Positions 30,404 through 43,000 of a DNA stretch of 64,000 nucleotides are shown piece by piece. The stretch comes from Ryuthela nishihirai (lineage: Eukaryota; Arthropoda; Arachnida; Araneae; Heptathelidae). The stretch covers positions 22,527 through 86,526 of the forward strand of contig JAWZYU010000688.1 of NCBI GenBank assembly GCA_038380435.1, in the 5' to 3' direction. The notes under the pieces were generated by a model that did not search any database, was not told the DNA's origin, and saw only the letters and a list, made by a program, of their open reading frames with translations. A program made the position numbers and the translations under genes. Each line of letters starts with the position of its first letter. The first letter of the stretch is position 1.

Positions 30404-33400
30404 CCAGGGGCGTCATGTGGGTTTGGGGGCTTTCTTCCGGGGGGCGGTGCATATGCATGGTGTGGATTTGGGGGCTTTCTTCCAGGGGTATCGCATGTGT
30501 GTGCTGCGGGTTTGGGGGCTTTCTTCCAGGGGTGTCACATGGGTTTGGGGCTTTCTTCCAGGGGTGTCACATGGGTTTGGGGCGTTCTTCAAAGAGCGTT
30601 GAGTGTACATGGTGCGGGTTTGGGGGTTTTCTTCACGGGGCATCGAATGCACATGGCGTGGTTTTGGGGGATTTCTTCCTGGGGCTTCGTCTGTGCATGA
30701 CGTGAGTTTGGGGGGTTTCTTCACAGGGTGTCACGTGGGTGGCGCGGGTTTGGGGCTTTCTTCCAGGGGCGTCATGTGGGTTTGGGGGCTTTCTTCCCGG
30801 GGGCGGTGCATATGCGTGGTGCGGATTTGGGGGCTTTCTTCCAGGGGTATCGCATGTGTGTGCTGCGGGTTTGGGGGCTTTCTTCCAGGGGTGTCACATG
30901 GGTTTGGGGCTTTCTTCCCAGAGCGTTGAGTGTACATGGTGCGGGTTTGGGGGTTTTCTTCGCGTGGCGTGGCATGGGTTTGGGGGCTTTCTTCACGGGG
31001 CATCGAATGCACATGGCGTGGTTTTGGGGGATTTCTTCCTGGGGCTTCGTCTGTGCATGACGTGAGTTTGGGGGGTTTCTTCACAGGGTGTCACGTGGGT
31101 GGCGCGGGTTTTTGGCTTTCTTCCAGGGGCGTCATGTGGGTTTGGGGGCTTTCTTCCCGGGGGCGGTGCATATGCGTGGTGCGGATGTGGGGGCTTTCTT
31201 CCAGGGGTATCGCATGTGTGTGCTGCGGGTTTGGGGGCTTTCTTCCAGGGGTGTCACATGGGTTTGGGGCTTTCTTCCCAGAGCGTTGAGTGTACATGGT
31301 GCGGGTTTGGGGGTTTTCTTCGCATGGCGTGGCATGGGTTTGGGGGCTTTCTTCACGGGGCATCGAATGCACATGGCGTGGTTTTGGGGGATTTCTTCCT
31401 GGGGCTTCGTCTGTGCATGATGTGAGTTTGGGGGGTTTCTTCACAGGGTGTCACGTGGGTGGTGCGGGTTTGGGGTTTCTTCCAGGGGCATCATGTGGGT
31501 TTGGGGGCTATCTTCCCGGGGGCGGTGCATATGCGTGGTGCGGATTTGGGGGCTTTCTTCCAGGGGTATCGCATGTGTGTGCTGCGGGTTTGGGGGCTTT
31601 CTTCCAGGGGTGTCACATGGGTTTGGGGCTTTTTTCCCAGAGCGTTGAGTGTACATGGTGCGGGTTTGGGGGTTTTCTTCGCATGGCGTGGCATGGGTTT
31701 GGGGGCTTTCTTCACGGGGCATCGAAAGCACATGGCGTGGTTTTGGGGGATTTCTTCCTGGGGCTTCGTCTGTGCATGATGTGAGTTTGGGGGGTTTCTT
31801 CACAGGGTGTCACGTGGGTGGTGCGGGTTTGGGGTTTCTTCCAGGGGCGTCATGTGGGTTTGGGGGCTTTCTTCCCGGGGGCGGTGCATATGCGTGGTGC
31901 GGATTTGGGGGCTTTCTTCCAGGGGTATCGCATGTGTGTGCTGCGGGTTTGGGGGCTTTCTTCCAGGGGTGTCACATGGGTTTGGGGCTTTCTTCCAGGG
32001 GTGTCACATGGGTTTGGGGCGTTCTTCAAAGAGCGTTGAGTGTACATGGTGCGGGTTTGGGGGTTTTCTTCACGGGGCATCGAATGCACATGGCGTGGTT
32101 TTGGGGGATTTCTTCCTGGGGCTTCGTCTGTGCATGACGTGAGTTTGGGGGGTTTCTTCACAGGGTGTCACGTGGGTGGCGCGGGTTTGGGGCTTTCTTC
32201 CAGGGGCGTCATGTGGGTTTGGGGGCTTTCTTCCCGGGGGCGGTGCATATGCGTGGTGCGGATTTGGGGGCTTTCTTCCAGGGGTATCGCATGTGTGTGC
32301 TGCGGGTTTGGGGGCTTTCTTCCAGGGGTGTCACATGGGTTTGGGGCTTTCTTCCCAGAGCGTTGAGTGTACATGGTGCGGGTTTGGGGGTTTTCTTCGC
32401 GTGGCGTGGCATGGGTTTGGGGGCTTTCTTCACGGGGCATCGAATGCACATGGCGTGGTTTTGGGGGATTTCTTCCTGGGGCTTCGTCTGTGCATGACGT
32501 GAGTTTGGGGGGTTTCTTCACAGGGTGTCACGTGGGTGGCGCGGGTTTTTGGCTTTCTTCCAGGGGCGTCATGTGGGTTTGGGGGCTTTCTTCCCGGGGG
32601 CGGTGCATATGCGTGGTGCGGATGTGGGGGCTTTCTTCCAGGGGTATCGCATGTGTGTGCTGCGGGTTTGGGGGCTTTCTTCCAGGGGTGTCACATGGGT
32701 TTGGGGCTTTCTTCCCAGAGCGTTGAGTGTACATGGTGCGGGTTTGGGGGTTTTCTTCGCATGGCGTGGCATGGGTTTGGGGGCTTTCTTCACGGGGCAT
32801 CGAATGCACATGGCGTGGTTTTGGGGGATTTCTTCCTGGGGCTTCGTCTGTGCATGATGTGAGTTTGGGGGGTTTCTTCACAGGGTGTCACGTGGGTGGT
32901 GCGGGTTTGGGGTTTCTTCCAGGGGCATCATGTGGGTTTGGGGGCTATCTTCCCGGGGGCGGTGCATATGCGTGGTGCGGATTTGGGGGCTTTCTTCCAG
33001 GGGTATCGCATGTGTGTGCTGCGGGTTTGGGGGCTTTCTTCCAGGGGTGTCACATGGGTTTGGGGCTTTTTTCCCAGAGCGTTGAGTGTACATGGTGCGG
33101 GTTTGGGGGTTTTCTTCGCATGGCGTGGCATGGGTTTGGGGGCTTTCTTCACGGGGCATCGAAAGCACATGGCGTGGTTTTGGGGGATTTCTTCCTGGGG
33201 CTTCGTCTGTGCATGATGTGAGTTTGGGGGGTTTCTTCACAGGGTGTCACGTGGGTGGTGCGGGTTTGGGGTTTCTTCCAGGGGCGTCATGTGGGTTTGG
33301 GGGCTTTCTTCCCGGGGGCGGTGCATATGCGTGGTGCGGATTTGGGGGCTTTCTTCCAGGGGTATCGCATGTGTGTGCTGCGGGTTTGGGGGCTTTCTTC

Positions 33401-36400
33401 CAGGGGTGTCACATGGGTTTGGGGCTTTCTTCCAGGGGTGTCACATGGGTTTGGGGCGTTCTTCAAAGAGCGTTGAGTGTACATGGTGCGGGTTTGGGGG
33501 TTTTCTTCACGGGGCATCGAATGCACATGGCGTGGTTTTGGGGGATTTCTTCCTGGGGCTTCGTCTGTGCATGACGTGAGTTTGGGGGGTTTCTTCACAG
33601 GGTGTCACGTGGGTGGCGCGGGTTTGGGGCTTTCTTCCAGGGGCGTCATGTGGGTTTGGGGGCTTTCTTCCCGGGGGCGGTGCATATGCGTGGTGCGGAT
33701 TTGGGGGCTTTCTTCCAGGGGTATCGCATGTGTGTGCTGCGGGTTTGGGGGCTTTCTTCCAGGGGTGTCACATGGGTTTGGGGCTTTCTTCCAGGGGTGT
33801 CACATGGGTTTGGGGCGTTCTTCAAAGAGCGTTGAGTGTACATGGTGCGGGTTTGGGGGTTTTCTTCACGGGGCATCGAATGCACATGGCGTGGTTTTGG
33901 GGGATTTCTTCCTGGGGCTTCGTCTGTGCATGACGTGAGTTTGGGGGGTTTCTTCACAGGGTGTCACGTGGGTGGCGCGGGTTTGGGGCTTTCTTCCAGG
34001 GGCGTCATGTGGGTTTGGGGGCTTTCTTCCCGGGGGCGGTGCATATGCGTGGTGCGGATTTGGGGGCTTTCTTCCAGGGGTATCGCATGTGTGTGCTGCG
34101 GGTTTGGGGGCTTTCTTCCAGGGGTGTCACATGGGTTTGGGGCTTTCTTCCCAGAGCGTTGAGTGTACATGGTGCGGGTTTGGGGGTTTTCTTCGCGTGG
34201 CGTGGCATGGGTTTGGGGGCTTTCTTCACGGGGCATCGAATGCACATGGCGTGGTTTTGGGGGATTTCTTCCTGGGGCTTCGTCTGTGCATGACGTGAGT
34301 TTGGGGGGTTTCTTCACAGGGTGTCACGTGGGTGGCGCGGGTTTTTGGCTTTCTTCCAGGGGCGTCATGTGGGTTTGGGGGCTTTCTTCCCGGGGGCGGT
34401 GCATATGCGTGGTGCGGATGTGGGGGCTTTCTTCCAGGGGTATCGCATGTGTGTGCTGCGGGTTTGGGGGCTTTCTTCCAGGGGTGTCACATGGGTTTGG
34501 GGCTTTCTTCCCAGAGCGTTGAGTGTACATGGTGCGGGTTTGGGGGTTTTCTTCGCATGGCGTGGCATGGGTTTGGGGGCTTTCTTCACGGGGCATCGAA
34601 TGCACATGGCGTGGTTTTGGGGGATTTCTTCCTGGGGCTTCGTCTGTGCATGATGTGAGTTTGGGGGGTTTCTTCACAGGGTGTCACGTGGGTGGTGCGG
34701 GTTTGGGGTTTCTTCCAGGGGCATCATGTGGGTTTGGGGGCTATCTTCCCGGGGGCGGTGCATATGCGTGGTGCGGATTTGGGGGCTTTCTTCCAGGGGT
34801 ATCGCATGTGTGTGCTGCGGGTTTGGGGGCTTTCTTCCAGGGGTGTCACATGGGTTTGGGGCTTTTTTCCCAGAGCGTTGAGTGTACATGGTGCGGGTTT
34901 GGGGGTTTTCTTCGCATGGCGTGGCATGGGTTTGGGGGCTTTCTTCACGGGGCATCGAAAGCACATGGCGTGGTTTTGGGGGATTTCTTCCTGGGGCTTC
35001 GTCTGTGCATGATGTGAGTTTGGGGGGTTTCTTCACAGGGTGTCACGTGGGTGGTGCGGGTTTGGGGTTTCTTCCAGGGGCGTCATGTGGGTTTGGGGGC
35101 TTTCTTCCCGGGGGCGGTGCATATGCGTGGTGCGGATTTGGGGGCTTTCTTCCAGGGGTATCGCATGTGTGTGCTGCGGGTTTGGGGGCTTTCTTCCAGG
35201 GGTGTCACATGGGTTTGGGGCTTTCTTCCAGGGGTGTCACATGGGTTTGGGGCGTTCTTCAAAGAGCGTTGAGTGTACATGGTGCGGGTTTGGGGGTTTT
35301 CTTCACGGGGCATCGAATGCACATGGCGTGGTTTTGGGGGATTTCTTCCTGGGGCTTCGTCTGTGCATGACGTGAGTTTGGGGGGTTTCTTCACAGGGTG
35401 TCACGTGGGTGGCGCGGGTTTGGGGCTTTCTTCCAGGGGCGTCATGTGGGTTTGGGGGCTTTCTTCCCGGGGGCGGTGCATATGCGTGGTGCGGATTTGG
35501 GGGCTTTCTTCCAGGGGTATCGCATGTGTGTGCTGCGGGTTTGGGGGCTTTCTTCCAGGGGTGTCACATGGGTTTGGGGCTTTCTTCCAGGGGTGTCACA
35601 TGGGTTTGGGGCGTTCTTCAAAGAGCGTTGAGTGTACATGGTGCGGGTTTGGGGGTTTTCTTCACGGGGCATCGAATGCACATGGCGTGGTTTTGGGGGA
35701 TTTCTTCCTGGGGCTTCGTCTGTGCATGACGTGAGTTTGGGGGGTTTCTTCACAGGGTGTCACGTGGGTGGCGCGGGTTTGGGGCTTTCTTCCAGGGGCG
35801 TCATGTGGGTTTGGGGGCTTTCTTCCCGGGGGCGGTGCATATGCGTGGTGCGGATTTGGGGGCTTTCTTCCAGGGGTATCGCATGTGTGTGCTGCGGGTT
35901 TGGGGGCTTTCTTCCAGGGGTGTCACATGGGTTTGGGGCTTTCTTCCCAGAGCGTTGAGTGTACATGGTGCGGGTTTGGGGGTTTTCTTCGCGTGGCGTG
36001 GCATGGGTTTGGGGGCTTTCTTCACGGGGCATCGAATGCACATGGCGTGGTTTTGGGGGATTTCTTCCTGGGGCTTCGTCTGTGCATGACGTGAGTTTGG
36101 GGGGTTTCTTCACAGGGTGTCACGTGGGTGGCGCGGGTTTTTGGCTTTCTTCCAGGGGCGTCATGTGGGTTTGGGGGCTTTCTTCCCGGGGGCGGTGCAT
36201 ATGCGTGGTGCGGATGTGGGGGCTTTCTTCCAGGGGTATCGCATGTGTGTGCTGCGGGTTTGGGGGCTTTCTTCCAGGGGTGTCACATGGGTTTGGGGCT
36301 TTCTTCCCAGAGCGTTGAGTGTACATGGTGCGGGTTTGGGGGTTTTCTTCGCATGGCGTGGCATGGGTTTGGGGGCTTTCTTCACGGGGCATCGAATGCA

Positions 36401-39400
36401 CATGGCGTGGTTTTGGGGGATTTCTTCCTGGGGCTTCGTCTGTGCATGATGTGAGTTTGGGGGGTTTCTTCACAGGGTGTCACGTGGGTGGTGCGGGTTT
36501 GGGGTTTCTTCCAGGGGCATCATGTGGGTTTGGGGGCTATCTTCCCGGGGGCGGTGCATATGCGTGGTGCGGATTTGGGGGCTTTCTTCCAGGGGTATCG
36601 CATGTGTGTGCTGCGGGTTTGGGGGCTTTCTTCCAGGGGTGTCACATGGGTTTGGGGCTTTTTTCCCAGAGCGTTGAGTGTACATGGTGCGGGTTTGGGG
36701 GTTTTCTTCGCATGGCGTGGCATGGGTTTGGGGGCTTTCTTCACGGGGCATCGAAAGCACATGGCGTGGTTTTGGGGGATTTCTTCCTGGGGCTTCGTCT
36801 GTGCATGATGTGAGTTTGGGGGGTTTCTTCACAGGGTGTCACGTGGGTGGTGCGGGTTTGGGGTTTCTTCCAGGGGCGTCATGTGGGTTTGGGGGCTTTC
36901 TTCCCGGGGGCGGTGCATATGCGTGGTGCGGATTTGGGGGCTTTCTTCCAGGGGTATCGCATGTGTGTGCTGCGGGTTTGGGGGCTTTCTTCCAGGGGTG
37001 TCACATGGGTTTGGGGCTTTCTTCCAGGGGTGTCACATGGGTTTGGGGCGTTCTTCAAAGAGCGTTGAGTGTACATGGTGCGGGTTTGGGGGTTTTCTTC
37101 ACGGGGCATCGAATGCACATGGCGTGGTTTTGGGGGATTTCTTCCTGGGGCTTCGTCTGTGCATGACGTGAGTTTGGGGGGTTTCTTCACAGGGTGTCAC
37201 GTGGGTGGCGCGGGTTTGGGGCTTTCTTCCAGGGGCGTCATGTGGGTTTGGGGGCTTTCTTCCCGGGGGCGGTGCATATGCGTGGTGCGGATTTGGGGGC
37301 TTTCTTCCAGGGGTATCGCATGTGTGTGCTGCGGGTTTGGGGGCTTTCTTCCAGGGGTGTCACATGGGTTTGGGGCTTTCTTCCCAGAGCGTTGAGTGTA
37401 CATGGTGCGGGTTTGGGGGTTTTCTTCGCGTGGCGTGGCATGGGTTTGGGGGCTTTCTTCACGGGGCATCGAATGCACATGGCGTGGTTTTGGGGGATTT
37501 CTTCCTGGGGCTTCGTCTGTGCATGACGTGAGTTTGGGGGGTTTCTTCACAGGGTGTCACGTGGGTGGCGCGGGTTTTTGGCTTTCTTCCAGGGGCGTCA
37601 TGTGGGTTTGGGGGCTTTCTTCCCGGGGGCGGTGCATATGCGTGGTGCGGATGTGGGGGCTTTCTTCCAGGGGTATCGCATGTGTGTGCTGCGGGTTTGG
37701 GGGCTTTCTTCCAGGGGTGTCACATGGGTTTGGGGCTTTCTTCCCAGAGCGTTGAGTGTACATGGTGCGGGTTTGGGGGTTTTCTTCGCATGGCGTGGCA
37801 TGGGTTTGGGGGCTTTCTTCACGGGGCATCGAATGCACATGGCGTGGTTTTGGGGGATTTCTTCCTGGGGCTTCGTCTGTGCATGATGTGAGTTTGGGGG
37901 GTTTCTTCACAGGGTGTCACGTGGGTGGTGCGGGTTTGGGGTTTCTTCCAGGGGCATCATGTGGGTTTGGGGGCTATCTTCCCGGGGGCGGTGCATATGC
38001 GTGGTGCGGATTTGGGGGCTTTCTTCCAGGGGTATCGCATGTGTGTGCTGCGGGTTTGGGGGCTTTCTTCCAGGGGTGTCACATGGGTTTGGGGCTTTTT
38101 TCCCAGAGCGTTGAGTGTACATGGTGCGGGTTTGGGGGTTTTCTTCGCATGGCGTGGCATGGGTTTGGGGGCTTTCTTCACGGGGCATCGAAAGCACATG
38201 GCGTGGTTTTGGGGGATTTCTTCCTGGGGCTTCGTCTGTGCATGATGTGAGTTTGGGGGGTTTCTTCACAGGGTGTCACGTGGGTGGTGCGGGTTTGGGG
38301 TTTCTTCCAGGGGCGTCATGTGGGTTTGGGGGCTTTCTTCCCGGGGGCGGTGCATATGCGTGGTGCGGATTTGGGGGCTTTCTTCCAGGGGTATCGCATG
38401 TGTGTGCTGCGGGTTTGGGGGCTTTCTTCCAGGGGTGTCACATGGGTTTGGGGCTTTCTTCCAGGGGTGTCACATGGGTTTGGGGCGTTCTTCAAAGAGC
38501 GTTGAGTGTACATGGTGCGGGTTTGGGGGTTTTCTTCACGGGGCATCGAATGCACATGGCGTGGTTTTGGGGGATTTCTTCCTGGGGCTTCGTCTGTGCA
38601 TGACGTGAGTTTGGGGGGTTTCTTCACAGGGTGTCACGTGGGTGGCGCGGGTTTGGGGCTTTCTTCCAGGGGCGTCATGTGGGTTTGGGGGCTTTCTTCC
38701 CGGGGGCGGTGCATATGCGTGGTGCGGATTTGGGGGCTTTCTTCCAGGGGTATCGCATGTGTGTGCTGCGGGTTTGGGGGCTTTCTTCCAGGGGTGTCAC
38801 ATGGGTTTGGGGCTTTCTTCCAGGGGTGTCACATGGGTTTGGGGCGTTCTTCAAAGAGCGTTGAGTGTACATGGTGCGGGTTTGGGGGTTTTCTTCACGG
38901 GGCATCGAATGCACATGGCGTGGTTTTGGGGGATTTCTTCCTGGGGCTTCGTCTGTGCATGACGTGAGTTTGGGGGGTTTCTTCACAGGGTGTCACGTGG
39001 GTGGCGCGGGTTTGGGGCTTTCTTCCAGGGGCGTCATGTGGGTTTGGGGGCTTTCTTCCCGGGGGCGGTGCATATGCGTGGTGCGGATTTGGGGGCTTTC
39101 TTCCAGGGGTATCGCATGTGTGTGCTGCGGGTTTGGGGGCTTTCTTCCAGGGGTGTCACATGGGTTTGGGGCTTTCTTCCCAGAGCGTTGAGTGTACATG
39201 GTGCGGGTTTGGGGGTTTTCTTCGCGTGGCGTGGCATGGGTTTGGGGGCTTTCTTCACGGGGCATCGAATGCACATGGCGTGGTTTTGGGGGATTTCTTC
39301 CTGGGGCTTCGTCTGTGCATGACGTGAGTTTGGGGGGTTTCTTCACAGGGTGTCACGTGGGTGGCGCGGGTTTTTGGCTTTCTTCCAGGGGCGTCATGTG

Positions 39401-40065
39401 GGTTTGGGGGCTTTCTTCCCGGGGGCGGTGCATATGCGTGGTGCGGATGTGGGGGCTTTCTTCCAGGGGTATCGCATGTGTGTGCTGCGGGTTTGGGGGC
39501 TTTCTTCCAGGGGTGTCACATGGGTTTGGGGCTTTCTTCCCAGAGCGTTGAGTGTACATGGTGCGGGTTTGGGGGTTTTCTTCGCATGGCGTGGCATGGG
39601 TTTGGGGGCTTTCTTCACGGGGCATCGAATGCACATGGCGTGGTTTTGGGGGATTTCTTCCTGGGGCTTCGTCTGTGCATGATGTGAGTTTGGGGGGTTT
39701 CTTCACAGGGTGTCACGTGGGTGGTGCGGGTTTGGGGTTTCTTCCAGGGGCATCATGTGGGTTTGGGGGCTATCTTCCCGGGGGCGGTGCATATGCGTGG
39801 TGCGGATTTGGGGGCTTTCTTCCAGGGGTATCGCATGTGTGTGCTGCGGGTTTGGGGGCTTTCTTCCAGGGGTGTCACATGGGTTTGGGGCTTTCTTCCC
39901 AGAGCGTTGAGTGTACATGGTGCGGGTTTGGGGGTTTTCTTCGCGTGGCGTGGCATGGGTTTGGGGGCTTTCTTCACGGGGCATCGAATGCACATGGCGT
40001 GGTTTTGGGGGATTTCTTCCTGGGGCTTCGTCTGTGCATGACGTGAGTTTGGGGGGTTTCTTCAC
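30404..40065 (+). repeat. Ordered higher-order repeat section (B-[B]-A1-A2-A3)
   Basis: The first 27 monomers follow the order B A1 A2 A3 / B A1 A2 A3 / BB A1 A2 A3 / BB A1 A2 A3 / B A1 A2 A3 / BB A1 A2 A3-like. Period-to-period distances are therefore 1437 bp (4-mer, e.g. 30724 to 32161) or 1796 bp (5-mer, e.g. 33598 to 35394). Diagnostics: A1 has TTCGCGTGGCG; A2 has GGTTTTTGGC, GGATGTGGG and TTCGCATGG; A3 has GGGGCATCATG, GGGGCTATCTTC, GCTTTTTTCCC and CGAAAGCAC; B has TTCTTCAAAGAGCG. Confidence 0.9.
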
Positions 40066-43000
40066 AGGGTGTCACGTGGGTGGCGCGGGTTTTTGGCTTT
40101 CTTCCAGGGGCGTCATGTGGGTTTGGGGGCTTTCTTCCCGGGGGCGGTGCATATGCGTGGTGCGGATGTGGGGGCTTTCTTCCAGGGGTATCGCATGTGT
40201 GTGCTGCGGGTTTGGGGGCTTTCTTCCAGGGGTGTCACATGGGTTTGGGGCTTTCTTCCAGGGGTGTCACATGGGTTTGGGGCGTTCTTCAAAGAGCGTT
40301 GAGTGTACATGGTGCGGGTTTGGGGGTTTTCTTCACGGGGCATCGAATGCACATGGCGTGGTTTTGGGGGATTTCTTCCTGGGGCTTCGTCTGTGCATGA
40401 CGTGAGTTTGGGGGGTTTCTTCACAGGGTGTCACGTGGGTGGCGCGGGTTTGGGGCTTTCTTCCAGGGGCGTCATGTGGGTTTGGGGGCTTTCTTCCCGG
40501 GGGCGGTGCATATGCGTGGTGCGGATTTGGGGGCTTTCTTCCAGGGGTATCGCATGTGTGTGCTGCGGGTTTGGGGGCTTTCTTCCAGGGGTGTCACATG
40601 GGTTTGGGGCTTTCTTCCAGGGGTGTCACATGGGTTTGGGGCGTTCTTCAAAGAGCGTTGAGTGTACATGGTGCGGGTTTGGGGGTTTTCTTCACGGGGC
40701 ATCGAATGCACATGGCGTGGTTTTGGGGGATTTCTTCCTGGGGCTTCGTCTGTGCATGACGTGAGTTTGGGGGGTTTCTTCACAGGGTGTCACGTGGGTG
40801 GCGCGGGTTTGGGGCTTTCTTCCAGGGGCGTCATGTGGGTTTGGGGGCTTTCTTCCCGGGGGCGGTGCATATGCGTGGTGCGGATTTGGGGGCTTTCTTC
40901 CAGGGGTATCGCATGTGTGTGCTGCGGGTTTGGGGGCTTTCTTCCAGGGGTGTCACATGGGTTTGGGGCTTTCTTCCAGGGGTGTCACATGGGTTTGGGG
41001 CGTTCTTCAAAGAGCGTTGAGTGTACATGGTGCGGGTTTGGGGGTTTTCTTCACGGGGCATCGAATGCACATGGCGTGGTTTTGGGGGATTTCTTCCTGG
41101 GGCTTCGTCTGTGCATGACGTGAGTTTGGGGGGTTTCTTCACAGGGTGTCACGTGGGTGGCGCGGGTTTTTGGCTTTCTTCCAGGGGCGTCATGTGGGTT
41201 TGGGGGCTTTCTTCCCGGGGGCGGTGCATATGCGTGGTGCGGATGTGGGGGCTTTCTTCCAGGGGTATCGCATGTGTGTGCTGCGGGTTTGGGGGCTTTC
41301 TTCCAGGGGTGTCACATGGGTTTGGGGCTTTCTTCCCAGAGCGTTGAGTGTACATGGTGCGGGTTTGGGGGTTTTCTTCGCATGGCGTGGCATGGGTTTG
41401 GGGGCTTTCTTCACGGGGCATCGAATGCACATGGCGTGGTTTTGGGGGATTTCTTCCTGGGGCTTCGTCTGTGCATGATGTGAGTTTGGGGGGTTTCTTC
41501 ACAGGGTGTCACGTGGGTGGTGCGGGTTTGGGGTTTCTTCCAGGGGCATCATGTGGGTTTGGGGGCTATCTTCCCGGGGGCGGTGCATATGCGTGGTGCG
41601 GATTTGGGGGCTTTCTTCCAGGGGTATCGCATGTGTGTGCTGCGGGTTTGGGGGCTTTCTTCCAGGGGTGTCACATGGGTTTGGGGCTTTTTTCCCAGAG
41701 CGTTGAGTGTACATGGTGCGGGTTTGGGGGTTTTCTTCGCATGGCGTGGCATGGGTTTGGGGGCTTTCTTCACGGGGCATCGAAAGCACATGGCGTGGTT
41801 TTGGGGGATTTCTTCCTGGGGCTTCGTCTGTGCATGATGTGAGTTTGGGGGGTTTCTTCACAGGGTGTCACGTGGGTGGTGCGGGTTTGGGGTTTCTTCC
41901 AGGGGCGTCATGTGGGTTTGGGGGCTTTCTTCCCGGGGGCGGTGCATATGCGTGGTGCGGATTTGGGGGCTTTCTTCCAGGGGTATCGCATGTGTGTGCT
42001 GCGGGTTTGGGGGCTTTCTTCCAGGGGTGTCACATGGGTTTGGGGCTTTCTTCCAGGGGTGTCACATGGGTTTGGGGCGTTCTTCAAAGAGCGTTGAGTG
42101 TACATGGTGCGGGTTTGGGGGTTTTCTTCACGGGGCATCGAATGCACATGGCGTGGTTTTGGGGGATTTCTTCCTGGGGCTTCGTCTGTGCATGACGTGA
42201 GTTTGGGGGGTTTCTTCACAGGGTGTCACGTGGGTGGCGCGGGTTTGGGGCTTTCTTCCAGGGGCGTCATGTGGGTTTGGGGGCTTTCTTCCCGGGGGCG
42301 GTGCATATGCGTGGTGCGGATTTGGGGGCTTTCTTCCAGGGGTATCGCATGTGTGTGCTGCGGGTTTGGGGGCTTTCTTCCAGGGGTGTCACATGGGTTT
42401 GGGGCTTTCTTCCCAGAGCGTTGAGTGTACATGGTGCGGGTTTGGGGGTTTTCTTCGCGTGGCGTGGCATGGGTTTGGGGGCTTTCTTCACGGGGCATCG
42501 AATGCACATGGCGTGGTTTTGGGGGATTTCTTCCTGGGGCTTCGTCTGTGCATGACGTGAGTTTGGGGGGTTTCTTCACAGGGTGTCACGTGGGTGGCGC
42601 GGGTTTTTGGCTTTCTTCCAGGGGCGTCATGTGGGTTTGGGGGCTTTCTTCCCGGGGGCGGTGCATATGCGTGGTGCGGATGTGGGGGCTTTCTTCCAGG
42701 GGTATCGCATGTGTGTGCTGCGGGTTTGGGGGCTTTCTTCCAGGGGTGTCACATGGGTTTGGGGCTTTCTTCCAGGGGTGTCACATGGGTTTGGGGCGTT
42801 CTTCAAAGAGCGTTGAGTGTACATGGTGCGGGTTTGGGGGTTTTCTTCACGGGGCATCGAATGCACATGGCGTGGTTTTGGGGGATTTCTTCCTGGGGCT
42901 TCGTCTGTGCATGACGTGAGTTTGGGGGGTTTCTTCACAGGGTGTCACGTGGGTGGCGCGGGTTTGGGGCTTTCTTCCAGGGGCGTCATGTGGGTTTGGG

